IMG/VR virus record: IMGVR_UViG_3300044800_000123 | Coordinates: 1-22,620 of that record | DNA: 22,620 bases | Strand: one strand, 5' to 3' | DNA from: a virus | Shown: positions 7,036 through 13,758 of the stretch, one piece after another | Numbering within the stretch: position 1 is the stretch's first letter | Layout of the letters: each line of letters starts with the position of its first letter | Notes under the pieces: generated by a model | The model's input: only the letters and a program-made list of their open reading frames with translations | Databases searched by the model: none | What the model was told of the DNA's origin: nothing | Made by a program: the position numbers and the translations under genes

Positions 7036-8136
7036 TCACCTCGTCTTTAACAGGATTTCGCGCTCTCGGATCTCGATTTGGTATCGCAGACTCTCGGTGA
7101 GTGCCATGCCGCAATCGTCCTCGGCCGACGGCTCGGCGGAGAGCAGGATCTCCTGGAGCTCCTTGCGAGCGCGATCCAAGCGCTCCAGGTCTTTCGCTTG
7201 CAGACGCCCGGGCGAGAATTCGCCGGGCACCGCAATCTCCCGCGTCAGGAACGCGAGGGAGATCAATTTGAAGTCCGGCGGCTCTTTCTCCCACGCCGGA
7301 TAGTGCTTTGCCAGGTGGTCGTAGGTCGCCTTCCGTTCCCCTTCCGGAATATCGACGCCGCCCATGCCACCCATCAGCACGCTCATCGCCGATCGGACGC
7401 CGTTCCACACGGCCGGTCCGACGCCGGATTTCTTCGGCAGGTGATGCGGAAGTTTCAGGTCTTCAAATTTCTCGGGCGGATTGTTCGCCGACCAGGCATA
7501 GTGCGCCATGATCCGGCGCCGCTCCGCCTCGTCGAGTTCTTCCCACTGCTTGTCGGTGAAATCGCCCAAGCCCGGCTTCTTCCAGGCGAGCCCCTCGTCG
7601 GCCGCGCCATGATCGGCAAACGGTACCGCGGCCTTTGCCCCGCGCGTCGCCGGGTTGGCGCCCCAGTTCACGTCCGAGAAGTCGTAGCATTTGAGCTCGA
7701 CCAGGTTCCGGATCCGGCCGCCGGTGACGACCTCGTCCTTGCTGCGAATTGCGTCGTAGCCGAAGGACATCTCGGTGATGGCTTTCTTGATGATCCCCTC
7801 GAGGATCTGATCGCTGCGGGAGTTCTGCAGGTACTCGCGCGTTTCTTCCACTGCACCGGTGATCTCCGGGAATTGCGAGATCATTTCCTTCGGCAGATCT
7901 TCCTTCCCAACCTCGCGGGCCGACAGGATCGCCGCAGTCGGCGGCTCCCACATCTGGTGCATCCAGAAATGCTTGATCTGGCCGTGCGGCAGCCGCTCCT
8001 TGAGTGTCTTCAGGAAGGAGCCCGCCATCGTCCGGTCGTTGGTCTCGTCCACGTTGCCCATGACGGCCGGATAGCCGACCACCACCCGCCCTTCGATGGT
8101 CTTCACAAACGATGGAATGGTTTTCTCTTCAGGCAT
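7036..8136 (-). CDS. Prohead maturation protease, HK97 gp4 family (S78)
   Basis: A 366-residue protein. The N-terminal ~190 residues match the HK97 prohead protease pattern: GYPAVMGNVDETNDRTMAGS, then FWMHQMWEPPTA containing the probable catalytic His60, then TEMSFGYDA with the probable nucleophile Ser124. The enzyme cleaves scaffold domains from the capsid protein after prohead assembly. The protein is longer than a minimal protease. Residues ~200-310 form an extra domain (KFEDLKLPHH, NGVRSAM, YDHLAKHYPAW) that I have seen fused to such proteases but cannot name. GGAGGG precedes the ATG and the gene overlaps the upstream small gene by 8 nt. The capsid gene follows after a few nucleotides. 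Confidence 0.82.
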   Translation of the reverse strand: MPEEKTIPSFVKTIEGRVVVGYPAVMGNVDETNDRTMAGSFLKTLKERLPHGQIKHFWMHQMWEPPTAAILSAREVGKEDLPKEMISQFPEITGAVEETREYLQNSRSDQILEGIIKKAITEMSFGYDAIRSKDEVVTGGRIRNLVELKCYDFSDVNWGANPATRGAKAAVPFADHGAADEGLAWKKPGLGDFTDKQWEELDEAERRRIMAHYAWSANNPPEKFEDLKLPHHLPKKSGVGPAVWNGVRSAMSVLMGGMGGVDIPEGERKATYDHLAKHYPAWEKEPPDFKLISLAFLTREIAVPGEFSPGRLQAKDLERLDRARKELQEILLSAEPSAEDDCGMALTESLRYQIEIREREILLKTR

Positions 8137-8395
8137 CTCGCCCTCCGTTTCCTTCGCTCTTCGTGTCGTAGCGCGGCGGCCAATCAGGGGCGGCGCGTGC
8201 CGCGGCCGGCACTTCGTTCCGAATGGTTTCCAACATACTCAGACCCGTCCATCCGTATCCCTTGTCCCGCAAGGCCTGCTTGGCCAGGTCCGCCTCTTCC
8301 AGAAGGCGCCCCAACAATTCCAATTTCTCCGGGCTGCCTTTTCGGGCCTCCTGGACTGCTTCCACCGCCAGATCTCGCCAGCCGATTTGGTTCAT
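8129..8395 (-). CDS. Small helical phage protein, unknown function
   Basis: An 88-residue protein between the portal/MuF gene and the protease. Its ATG is separated from the upstream TGA by one nucleotide, so translation is probably coupled; the SD is weak. Residues ~8-45 form an amphipathic helix rich in Glu and Leu (LELLGRLLEEADLAKQALRD), and the C-terminus is charged and probably disordered. Proteins of this kind are common upstream of prohead proteases, but I know no function. The stop overlaps the protease start. Confidence 0.5.
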   Translation of the reverse strand: MNQIGWRDLAVEAVQEARKGSPEKLELLGRLLEEADLAKQALRDKGYGWTGLSMLETIRNEVPAAARAAPDWPPRYDTKSEGNGGRDA

Positions 8396-8396
8396 C

Positions 8397-11360
8397 TCAC
8401 ACCACGGGTCCGAATGTGCGCACGCAATTGTGTGTTATGATGTTGTTCGCGATGTACCATCCCTGTTTGGTCTCGAGGTTATAGACATGTCCAGAAAACT
8501 TCCGCCGCTCAATATGAACGACATGCGTAGGAGATACCAGCGAGGCGATACGCTTCATGAGATCGCCATGAGTACCGGCTATAGCAAAACCACGCTCAAG
8601 CGGCGTTTCCAAAAGGTCAACTTTGAATTGCGCTCGCCCGGTCGAAAGATTCCCGGGGTCAACTTCCACAAACTCTTCAAGCAATACCTTTCCGGAGATT
8701 CCTCGGACCGGATCGCCGAGAGAGTTGGCTTGAATGGGGCTTCGTTGAGGCAAATGTGGCGCAAACGCGGCTTCAAATTGCGGAACGCCAGCGATGCCCA
8801 CCGATTGCAAATGCTCCGCCTCGGCAAAATCGGCAGGCAGAGGATCACCACCGCGGCCCACGACGCCGTCAGGGGTAGGAAGCAAACCCTTCAGCACCGA
8901 GAGAAGATTGCTATCTGCAAGGAGATCAGACAATCCCATACCAGCAGAATCGACCGATCCTTTGCCGCCATGCTTTCCCAACGCGGTCTCTTCCCCGTTC
9001 TGGCCAAGTCCATTGGAAAATACAATATCGATGTCGCCATTGCTCCCGTCGCCGTGGAAATCTTCGGAGGATCCTGGCACAACAGTGGATACCATGCGTC
9101 CAGATTCCAGCGCCGCACGCACGACATCCTCAACTCGGGATGGCACCTCGTGATAATCTGGGTCGAGGGCAGTCGCTACCCCCTCACTCGAATTGCAGCG
9201 GAATACGCAATCTCCTTCTTGAAGGAACTGGGCCGCAAGCCAACCTCGGTCTGTCAATATCGGGTGATTCGGGGTACAGGTGAGGAGATCATTCGCGGAT
9301 GTGCGAAGGACAATTACTTCCCCGTCAAACCGCCTCAAATATCCCGCCGTCATATTCGGTGCACACACGACAGCATCCCCGGGTAAGCAACTCGGGTGTT
9401 CCAATGGGTTCGCGCGCGCCTGCTCGATCGTCCAGACCACATCGCCGTTGGCATACACCTTGCATTCATCGCAGGAGTTGACGCTGTCTCCGTCCAGGAC
9501 GGCCACCTCGTTTACCCCGTTCTGCTCGTAGCGGCCGAGGGCGGCGTCGTTTTGAACGGTGCCGAGCTCGGTTCGTGAGATACATTCGGATCGGTGGGCG
9601 TAAGCCTCTTCTACCAGGTCCTTGATCCCGCGCAGCCCGAGCTCGGCATCACCGTTGATCATCTGGGGGATCGTCCATCCCCGCTTCGCGCCCTCTTCGA
9701 GCGCGTCGTTCACTAGCTTCAGTGTCTCTTCCCCTACTCCTTCGATCCGTCGGCCCAGGGCCTCCAGCGCCGCCTTGACGAACGGCAGGCTCTCGTCGAA
9801 TTCACCTTCGATCAGGACCGACTGATTGATCACCGACCACGATTCCGACAGCAGCCGTACGGCCCACTTCTTCACCAGCGCCTGCAGTTTGGCCAGATCC
9901 TCCGGACTGATCAGATCGCCCGGTGCCGCCTTGCGGGTTTTGCTGGCCAACAACCGTGAGACGACGGTCGATGAAAGCTGCTTGAAGTAGGCGTCGATCT
10001 CCGGCGCCGCCTTCTCGCTCACCAGGATCCGCAGCCGGCGGAGGGCAATCCCGAAATTCCGCGCCGCTTTCAACGCACGCGGGCCCATTCGCTTTCGCGC
10101 TGCCTTCCCGGTCTTGGCCCCGAAAGGCACCTCGACCATCAGCGGACCGCGCAGGTAGATGTTTCCGTTTGGATCCGGATCGTATCCGCAGGCTTCCCGG
10201 AACTCGTTCACCAGCATTCCGCCGGAAGTCAGACCGCGCAGGGCGAAATCGCGCTTCGCGGCCATGCGGGACTGCAGGGCGAGCACGTTACTGGTGTCGA
10301 ACTGCACGACGATCTTGCGCCGACCGCCGGTCTGAAATTCTCCGACCAGCCCCTGGGTGATCTCCCGCGCATCCTTCTTCCAGATCGGCACGAGCTTGCG
10401 CTCGGTGAAATGCGTCTCCATCCCGTCGACGTTGTTGTAGGTCATCTGCTCGAGCCCGACGTACAAGCCCGCTACGACGGCCGGCACGCCCGAGACCGAT
10501 GCAATGCGCGCCTCCGGGATGCGACGGAGGGCGTTGAATTCCATGTCCTTCAGATTGAGGGCGATCGCCTCGAGATCCGCGCCGCCCTCGAGGAGGGCGA
10601 TCTTCCCGCGATTGTCGCCGCCCTGTGCCTGATGGTATTCCTGCCGGATGAGTTCTTTCTCTTCCGGCGTCAACTTCTTCGTTTCCGGCGGTATCTTCAG
10701 CTTCATCCGCGGAACCGCGTCGTTCTTCAGCAGGGCGTAGAGGTATGCGGTCGCCTCGTTGTCGGTGCACACCTCGCGCAATACCGCCGCCAGCGGGCCC
10801 AGGCCCATCCACGGTTTGATCGGATCGATCATCCACTTCAGGTGGATGACGTCTTCCTTCACGATCGGAACCGGGGAGCCGGTCAAATAATCGAACTCGA
10901 AATAATCGACGAGTTTCTCGCCGCCGGCGATGGGTCGCATCTGCGCGTCGCTCAGCGGCCACAGTTCCACCACGCGCTTGCCGGAGGATCGCACCTTGTA
11001 CAGGTAGCAGGATCCGGAGATGTACTTGTAGGTCATGATGAATTCGAGCAGCTCGCTGCCGCTCATGTCTTCGTTCGGGTTGTCGAGGAGCTCCGTCAGG
11101 GGGTGATCGTAGAGCGGATCCGCGCCGTCCTCCGTGATCTCGTATGCCAGCAGGGACGGCTCGACGTATCCCTCAATCAGTGCGGATCCGCAGGCGAAGA
11201 CGGCGCTGTTGCCCTTCAGACCTTCCATCGCCAGCGTCCGGAACGTCGGAGCGGGAAACGCCTTGCGCTCCCAGGGAACGGTGAGCACGATGCCCATCCG
11301 GTTGGCCACGGCCTCCGCCGCCTTGAGCGCACTGCCTCGAATTCGATCCAGAAGACTCAC
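8397..11360 (-). CDS. Portal protein fused to MuF-like head protein, interrupted by an intein
   Basis: An open frame of 987 residues. The GTG start at 11360 (SLLDRIRGSALKAAEAV follows) has AGGAG 7 nt upstream and lies 10 nt after the terminase stop; an in-frame ATG at 11450 would overlap terL by 80 nt. Residues ~1-430 are a HK97-type portal (NPNEDMSGSELLEFIMTYKY, EDVIHLKWMIDP, VSGVPAVVAGLYVG), the ring through which DNA is packaged. Residues ~470-657 plus the last nine are a MuF/SPP1 gp7-like head protein ending in the HPxC motif (SCDECKVYANGDVVW, then HPS...CVRTFGP). Residues 658-978 are an intein, so the spliced protein would be about 666 residues. Portal and MuF are usually separate genes; here one frame covers both with no visible break. 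Confidence 0.85.
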   Translation of the reverse strand: MSLLDRIRGSALKAAEAVANRMGIVLTVPWERKAFPAPTFRTLAMEGLKGNSAVFACGSALIEGYVEPSLLAYEITEDGADPLYDHPLTELLDNPNEDMSGSELLEFIMTYKYISGSCYLYKVRSSGKRVVELWPLSDAQMRPIAGGEKLVDYFEFDYLTGSPVPIVKEDVIHLKWMIDPIKPWMGLGPLAAVLREVCTDNEATAYLYALLKNDAVPRMKLKIPPETKKLTPEEKELIRQEYHQAQGGDNRGKIALLEGGADLEAIALNLKDMEFNALRRIPEARIASVSGVPAVVAGLYVGLEQMTYNNVDGMETHFTERKLVPIWKKDAREITQGLVGEFQTGGRRKIVVQFDTSNVLALQSRMAAKRDFALRGLTSGGMLVNEFREACGYDPDPNGNIYLRGPLMVEVPFGAKTGKAARKRMGPRALKAARNFGIALRRLRILVSEKAAPEIDAYFKQLSSTVVSRLLASKTRKAAPGDLISPEDLAKLQALVKKWAVRLLSESWSVINQSVLIEGEFDESLPFVKAALEALGRRIEGVGEETLKLVNDALEEGAKRGWTIPQMINGDAELGLRGIKDLVEEAYAHRSECISRTELGTVQNDAALGRYEQNGVNEVAVLDGDSVNSCDECKVYANGDVVWTIEQARANPLEHPSCLPGDAVVCAPNMTAGYLRRFDGEVIVLRTSANDLLTCTPNHPILTDRGWLAAQFLQEGDCVFRCNSSEGVATALDPDYHEVPSRVEDVVRAALESGRMVSTVVPGSSEDFHGDGSNGDIDIVFSNGLGQNGEETALGKHGGKGSVDSAGMGLSDLLADSNLLSVLKGLLPTPDGVVGRGGDPLPADFAEAEHLQSVGIAGVPQFEAAFAPHLPQRSPIQANSLGDPVRGISGKVLLEEFVEVDPGNLSTGRAQFKVDLLETPLERGFAIAGTHGDLMKRIASLVSPTHVVHIERRKFSGHVYNLETKQGWYIANNIITHNCVRTFGPVV
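8433..8441 (+). promoter_or_regulatory. Candidate extended -10 promoter for the antisense endonuclease gene
   Basis: TGTTATGAT is an extended -10 (TGn plus TATGAT) on the plus strand, placing a start of transcription near 8448 and a leader of about 40 nt before the ATG at 8487. No convincing -35 is present. The element lies opposite the intein C-terminal codons, so it would move with the intein. This is a weak sequence match only. Confidence 0.25.
8487..9386 (+). CDS. Antisense-encoded Vsr/EDxHD-like homing endonuclease nested in the intein
   Basis: The only convincing plus-strand gene, 299 residues. Two helix-turn-helix units come first: residues ~12-45 (RRYQRGDTLHEIAMSTGYSK) and ~61-97 (YLSGDSSDRIAERVGLNGAS), each followed by an R/K-rich segment, typical of DNA-contacting modules of homing enzymes. 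A nuclease domain follows at ~165-265. GKYNIDVAIAPVAVEIFGGS, then WHNSGYHASR, GWHLVIIWVEGSRYPLT and a final QYRVIRGTGE resemble the Vsr/EDxHD fold, with Asp182, Glu191, His198 and His203 as candidate active-site residues. Start at 8487 has GAGG 8 nt upstream. The frame is open further upstream, but that part lies outside the intein and has no domain. The stop TAA lies opposite the second intein codon. I infer that it drives intein homing. Confidence 0.85.
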   Translation: MSRKLPPLNMNDMRRRYQRGDTLHEIAMSTGYSKTTLKRRFQKVNFELRSPGRKIPGVNFHKLFKQYLSGDSSDRIAERVGLNGASLRQMWRKRGFKLRNASDAHRLQMLRLGKIGRQRITTAAHDAVRGRKQTLQHREKIAICKEIRQSHTSRIDRSFAAMLSQRGLFPVLAKSIGKYNIDVAIAPVAVEIFGGSWHNSGYHASRFQRRTHDILNSGWHLVIIWVEGSRYPLTRIAAEYAISFLKELGRKPTSVCQYRVIRGTGEEIIRGCAKDNYFPVKPPQISRRHIRCTHDSIPG

Positions 11361-11370
11361 GCTTGCACTC

Positions 11371-13080
11371 CTATACCCATGAGAAGCTCGGCCTGGTCCG
11401 CTTCGGCACCAACGTGCCGGCGATCCAGCAATAGTTCTCTGCATGCGCAAAGTGGTCGGGCCCGCTCTCCACGTACCGTGCCACCTGCTGCCCGCCCGGC
11501 CCCTCTTCCAGCACCCGGATCGGCGCCTTCATCTGGGGCCGGTAATCCTTTAGGTTGTCGATGTCGCCAGGCAATGTGTTTACCTGGCCGAAGAAGGCGG
11601 CGAAGGTCTCGTCCATCGTGCGCGTCCGGTCAATCGTCACCGTGCCCTCTCCGTAATCCGTCTCGGCCGCATCCTCTTTCTTGATGCCCACCTTCTGCTG
11701 GGTGTAATAGGCCAGGAAGACGATCCCCTGGAATTGCGCCTGCAGCTCGCGGGCCTTGGTCGTCTCCGGAAGCGCGTCGATCACCGCGACCTCGACGTGG
11801 TACTGTTTGATCAGCCGGCCGAGTTCGTCCCAGTCCACCATTCCGGCGAAGCGTTGCGGACGTTCGCCCGTCTCGCCCTGGACCGGTCCGCGGATCACCA
11901 CGTGCAGCATCTTTCCGACATCGCATCCCAGACTGGTCGACTCGCCCTTCACGGCGCCTTGCGCGTACTCCCGCTTGCAGGAGTCGAGAACCTCGTCCGT
12001 CAGCCCGCCGCCCTTTGGGGTATAAGGCTCACCGAGATCCTGGTTGTAGGCCTCTCGGCGTTTCGTCTCGTCCACCGTCTGCAGCGCCTGCACCACGTCG
12101 AGCATCGCGCGCGCCGGCGAGAAAAGTTTGGTCAGGTGGAATCCGGCGATCGCGCTTTCCGGATTCGTCGGGATCCACTTGCCGGGTCCCAACCGATCGA
12201 GCTCCTTACCGCACTTCCGGCAGGCCGCCCAGGCTCGACCCTCGTCCTGCCCGTGCCAGCGAACGGGTCTACCAAGCGCATCCGATTCCTGCACCACCTG
12301 CCCGATCGTCATCGGCTGCCATTCCTTGCAGGATCCGCAACGCACATTCCACTCGCGCTGATCGCTCTTGCTCCATTCGGCGTGGATCCCGTGTCCGCTA
12401 TAGGAGGGCGTGCTGATGAGCCGCTTCTCCGCGATCGCCGAGTGGCCCAGCCGCTTCTCCGCGATCGAGGGCGCCCGCGGGTCCATCTCGTCGAGTTCGT
12501 CCAGGATCAGGACGTCCGCGTCGATCGACTTCAACTGCGAAGCCGTCCCGTCCGGATCCACCTTGGCTCCGCGCAGGTAGAGGAACCGGTCTCCCACGCG
12601 CTTGAGCGTCACCCGGTCGGCTCCGCTCAGTCCGCCGCCGGCCGCTCCGGAAACCACGATCTGCTGCAGGTACTCCGAGGCCTCCACCGCCGGCCCGATC
12701 CGCGCCGCCGAGAAATCGCTGACGTGCTTGTCGGTCGGGAAGACATACAGCGGTGTAGCGTTGCGTTCGTCAGCTGCATGCAGGGCGTAGGAGATCCCGT
12801 ACTCGCTCGCTCCCATCTGCCCGGCCTTGTAGACCACCACGTTTTGCGCTATGCAGTTGTAAAGGTCCTGAAGATATGCGTGCCGCACCAGGTCGAATGG
12901 CCGGCCTGGAATGAGCCAGACTCTATTTCTTGCGGTCCACTCCAGTAGACCGAGCGACGTCCTCGTCCGTTGCCGGCGGGGGAAGAGCGTCGGGCCGACC
13001 GCCGCCGGGATCCCCAGCGCCTCCGGCGTGAGCACGAAGTGCCGCGACCGTTTCAGGGGGAATGACGTTCGAGAGCTCAT
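11371..13080 (-). CDS. terL: Terminase large subunit, GpA family
   Basis: A 569-residue packaging ATPase/nuclease. A Walker A-like segment VVYKAGQMGASE is at ~82-93 (the loose form used by GpA terminases), Walker B ADVLILDELDEMD at ~188-200, followed by KRLISTPSYSGHG, the usual coupling motif. A zinc-ribbon-like insert has Cys248, Cys251, Cys287 and Cys290. Candidate nuclease acidic residues lie in LGCDVGKMLHVVI and VAVIDALPETTK. It translocates DNA into the prohead through the portal. The start is uncertain: the ATG at 13080 overlaps terS by 158 nt, yet the conserved-looking segment EWTARNRVWLIPGRPF is encoded across the terS stop, so some overlap is unavoidable. A 10-residue near-duplication (IAEKRL...IAEKRL) follows Walker B. 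Confidence 0.85.
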   Translation of the reverse strand: MSSRTSFPLKRSRHFVLTPEALGIPAAVGPTLFPRRQRTRTSLGLLEWTARNRVWLIPGRPFDLVRHAYLQDLYNCIAQNVVVYKAGQMGASEYGISYALHAADERNATPLYVFPTDKHVSDFSAARIGPAVEASEYLQQIVVSGAAGGGLSGADRVTLKRVGDRFLYLRGAKVDPDGTASQLKSIDADVLILDELDEMDPRAPSIAEKRLGHSAIAEKRLISTPSYSGHGIHAEWSKSDQREWNVRCGSCKEWQPMTIGQVVQESDALGRPVRWHGQDEGRAWAACRKCGKELDRLGPGKWIPTNPESAIAGFHLTKLFSPARAMLDVVQALQTVDETKRREAYNQDLGEPYTPKGGGLTDEVLDSCKREYAQGAVKGESTSLGCDVGKMLHVVIRGPVQGETGERPQRFAGMVDWDELGRLIKQYHVEVAVIDALPETTKARELQAQFQGIVFLAYYTQQKVGIKKEDAAETDYGEGTVTIDRTRTMDETFAAFFGQVNTLPGDIDNLKDYRPQMKAPIRVLEEGPGGQQVARYVESGPDHFAHAENYCWIAGTLVPKRTRPSFSWV

Positions 13081-13468
13081 GCAGTCCGTCCAGCACGCCC
13101 TGCCAACCCTTCGGCTTGATCTTCTTGTCGTCCAGCGCCGTGAGGATCCGCAGCGCCGCCTTCTGCAGGGCGGCGAAGTACATCGTCACCACCTGGCGTC
13201 CCTGCACCTCGAGCATCTCGATGTCCCAGGAAACCGCGCGATCCGTCCAGTTCCACTTCGCGGAGGCCTCGCACCATTTGCCGGACGCCCTCTTGGCCAG
13301 GGGCGTCCGCTTCCGTTTGCTGCGCGGGGACTCCTTTGACAGAAAATATGCCGCATCGATCGAGCGCCCCGGCCCGAGGTTGCGGTAAGCCAAAAAATGG
13401 GAGTAGTCCTCTTTCGGCTCGCCCGATTGCTGCTCCCACGGTTTGCGTTCTTTCGGTTCGGTCTTCAT
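12923..13468 (-). CDS. terS: Terminase small subunit-like protein
   Basis: A 181-residue basic protein directly upstream of and overlapping the large terminase. The N-terminal half has WEQQSGEPKEDYSHFLAYRN followed by GPGRSIDAAYFL, the W...GE...F..Y pattern with a following RS-helix seen in phage small-terminase DNA-binding proteins. A helical middle region could serve oligomerisation. The C-terminus is Gly/Pro-rich and probably disordered. The small subunit recognises the packaging site and loads the large subunit. The SD before 13468 is weak. The assignment depends on pattern and synteny together. Confidence 0.65.
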   Translation of the reverse strand: MKTEPKERKPWEQQSGEPKEDYSHFLAYRNLGPGRSIDAAYFLSKESPRSKRKRTPLAKRASGKWCEASAKWNWTDRAVSWDIEMLEVQGRQVVTMYFAALQKAALRILTALDDKKIKPKGWQGVLDGLHELSNVIPPETVAALRAHAGGAGDPGGGRPDALPPPATDEDVARSTGVDRKK

Positions 13469-13491
13469 GATTCATTTCCGCAGAAATGCTC

Positions 13492-13728
13492 CTACACTCC
13501 GAAAAACACCTTGGCCACCAGGAGCACGATCAAAGGCGAAATGATGATGGTGAACACCACACCCAGCACCTTCATCCAGAGCTCGAGATTGGAAACGCGG
13601 ATCGTCATGCAATCTTTCCCGGTGAACAGCAATTCATATATATCGTTCACATTTTCTTCCATGCTTTTGGCTTTGGCGTCTCGGCAACCTTCCAAATAAT
13701 CCGCGCTTCGTTTTTGTATATCCGTCAT
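13492..13728 (-). CDS. Small single-span membrane protein (XhlA-like layout)
   Basis: A 78-residue protein with a hydrophilic N-terminal ~47 residues and one C-terminal membrane segment (MKVLGVVFTIIISPLIVLLV). AGAGG lies 4 nt before the ATG. A soluble helical part followed by one terminal membrane span is the layout of XhlA-type lysis accessory proteins, and the gene follows the candidate holin by 30 nt. I infer a membrane role in lysis. Nothing in the sequence is diagnostic. Confidence 0.5.
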   Translation of the reverse strand: MTDIQKRSADYLEGCRDAKAKSMEENVNDIYELLFTGKDCMTIRVSNLELWMKVLGVVFTIIISPLIVLLVAKVFFGV

Positions 13729-13758
13729 GGCGCCTCTCTCGTGGATGGGATAGGTGAA

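Larger units (their letters stand above)
8427..9389 (-). mobile_element. Intein (321 residues) in the MuF HPxC motif
   Basis: The host frame reads HPS, then CLPGDAVV, and returns at THN|CVRTFGPVV. Splicing blocks are clear: Cys1 in block A (CLPGDAVVCAPN), block B (LTCTPNHPILTDRGW, with the Thr-x-x-His), a C-terminal Hint segment (FSGHVYNLETKQGWYIANN) and terminal His-Asn followed by Cys+1 of the host protein. All residues for class 1 protein splicing are present. No LAGLIDADG or HNH motif is visible in the sense frame, whose middle is Gly/Asp/Ser-rich and includes SSEDFHGDGSN. The opposite strand of the same DNA encodes an endonuclease-like protein (8487-9386). The intein sits only nine codons before the end of the host gene. 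Confidence 0.93.

Noticed and set aside
4900-7050. A 716-codon plus-strand open frame opposite the capsid and two structural genes
   Set aside because: Rich in Gly, Arg, His and Asp, with no domain. It is a by-product of GC-rich codon usage on the minus strand.
7078-8484. A 468-codon plus-strand frame opposite the protease, small gene and portal end
   Set aside because: No recognisable domain and opposite well-supported genes. It also lies in a different frame from the real plus-strand endonuclease.
8223-8486. Upstream extension of the antisense endonuclease frame
   Set aside because: The frame is open to 8223, but this part lies outside the intein except for 8427-8486, has no domain, and is antisense to the 8129-8395 gene. 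The ATG at 8487 has a better-placed SD.
8427-9389. In-frame LAGLIDADG or HNH endonuclease domain inside the intein
   Set aside because: The sense frame between splicing blocks shows no such motif. The endonuclease signature is only on the opposite strand.
10410-12948. Two plus-strand frames of more than 400 codons (10410-11684, 11734-12948) opposite portal and terminase
   Set aside because: Composition is typical of antisense shadows (Arg/His/Val/Leu-rich) and no motif is present. They served as negative controls when judging the intein-nested gene.
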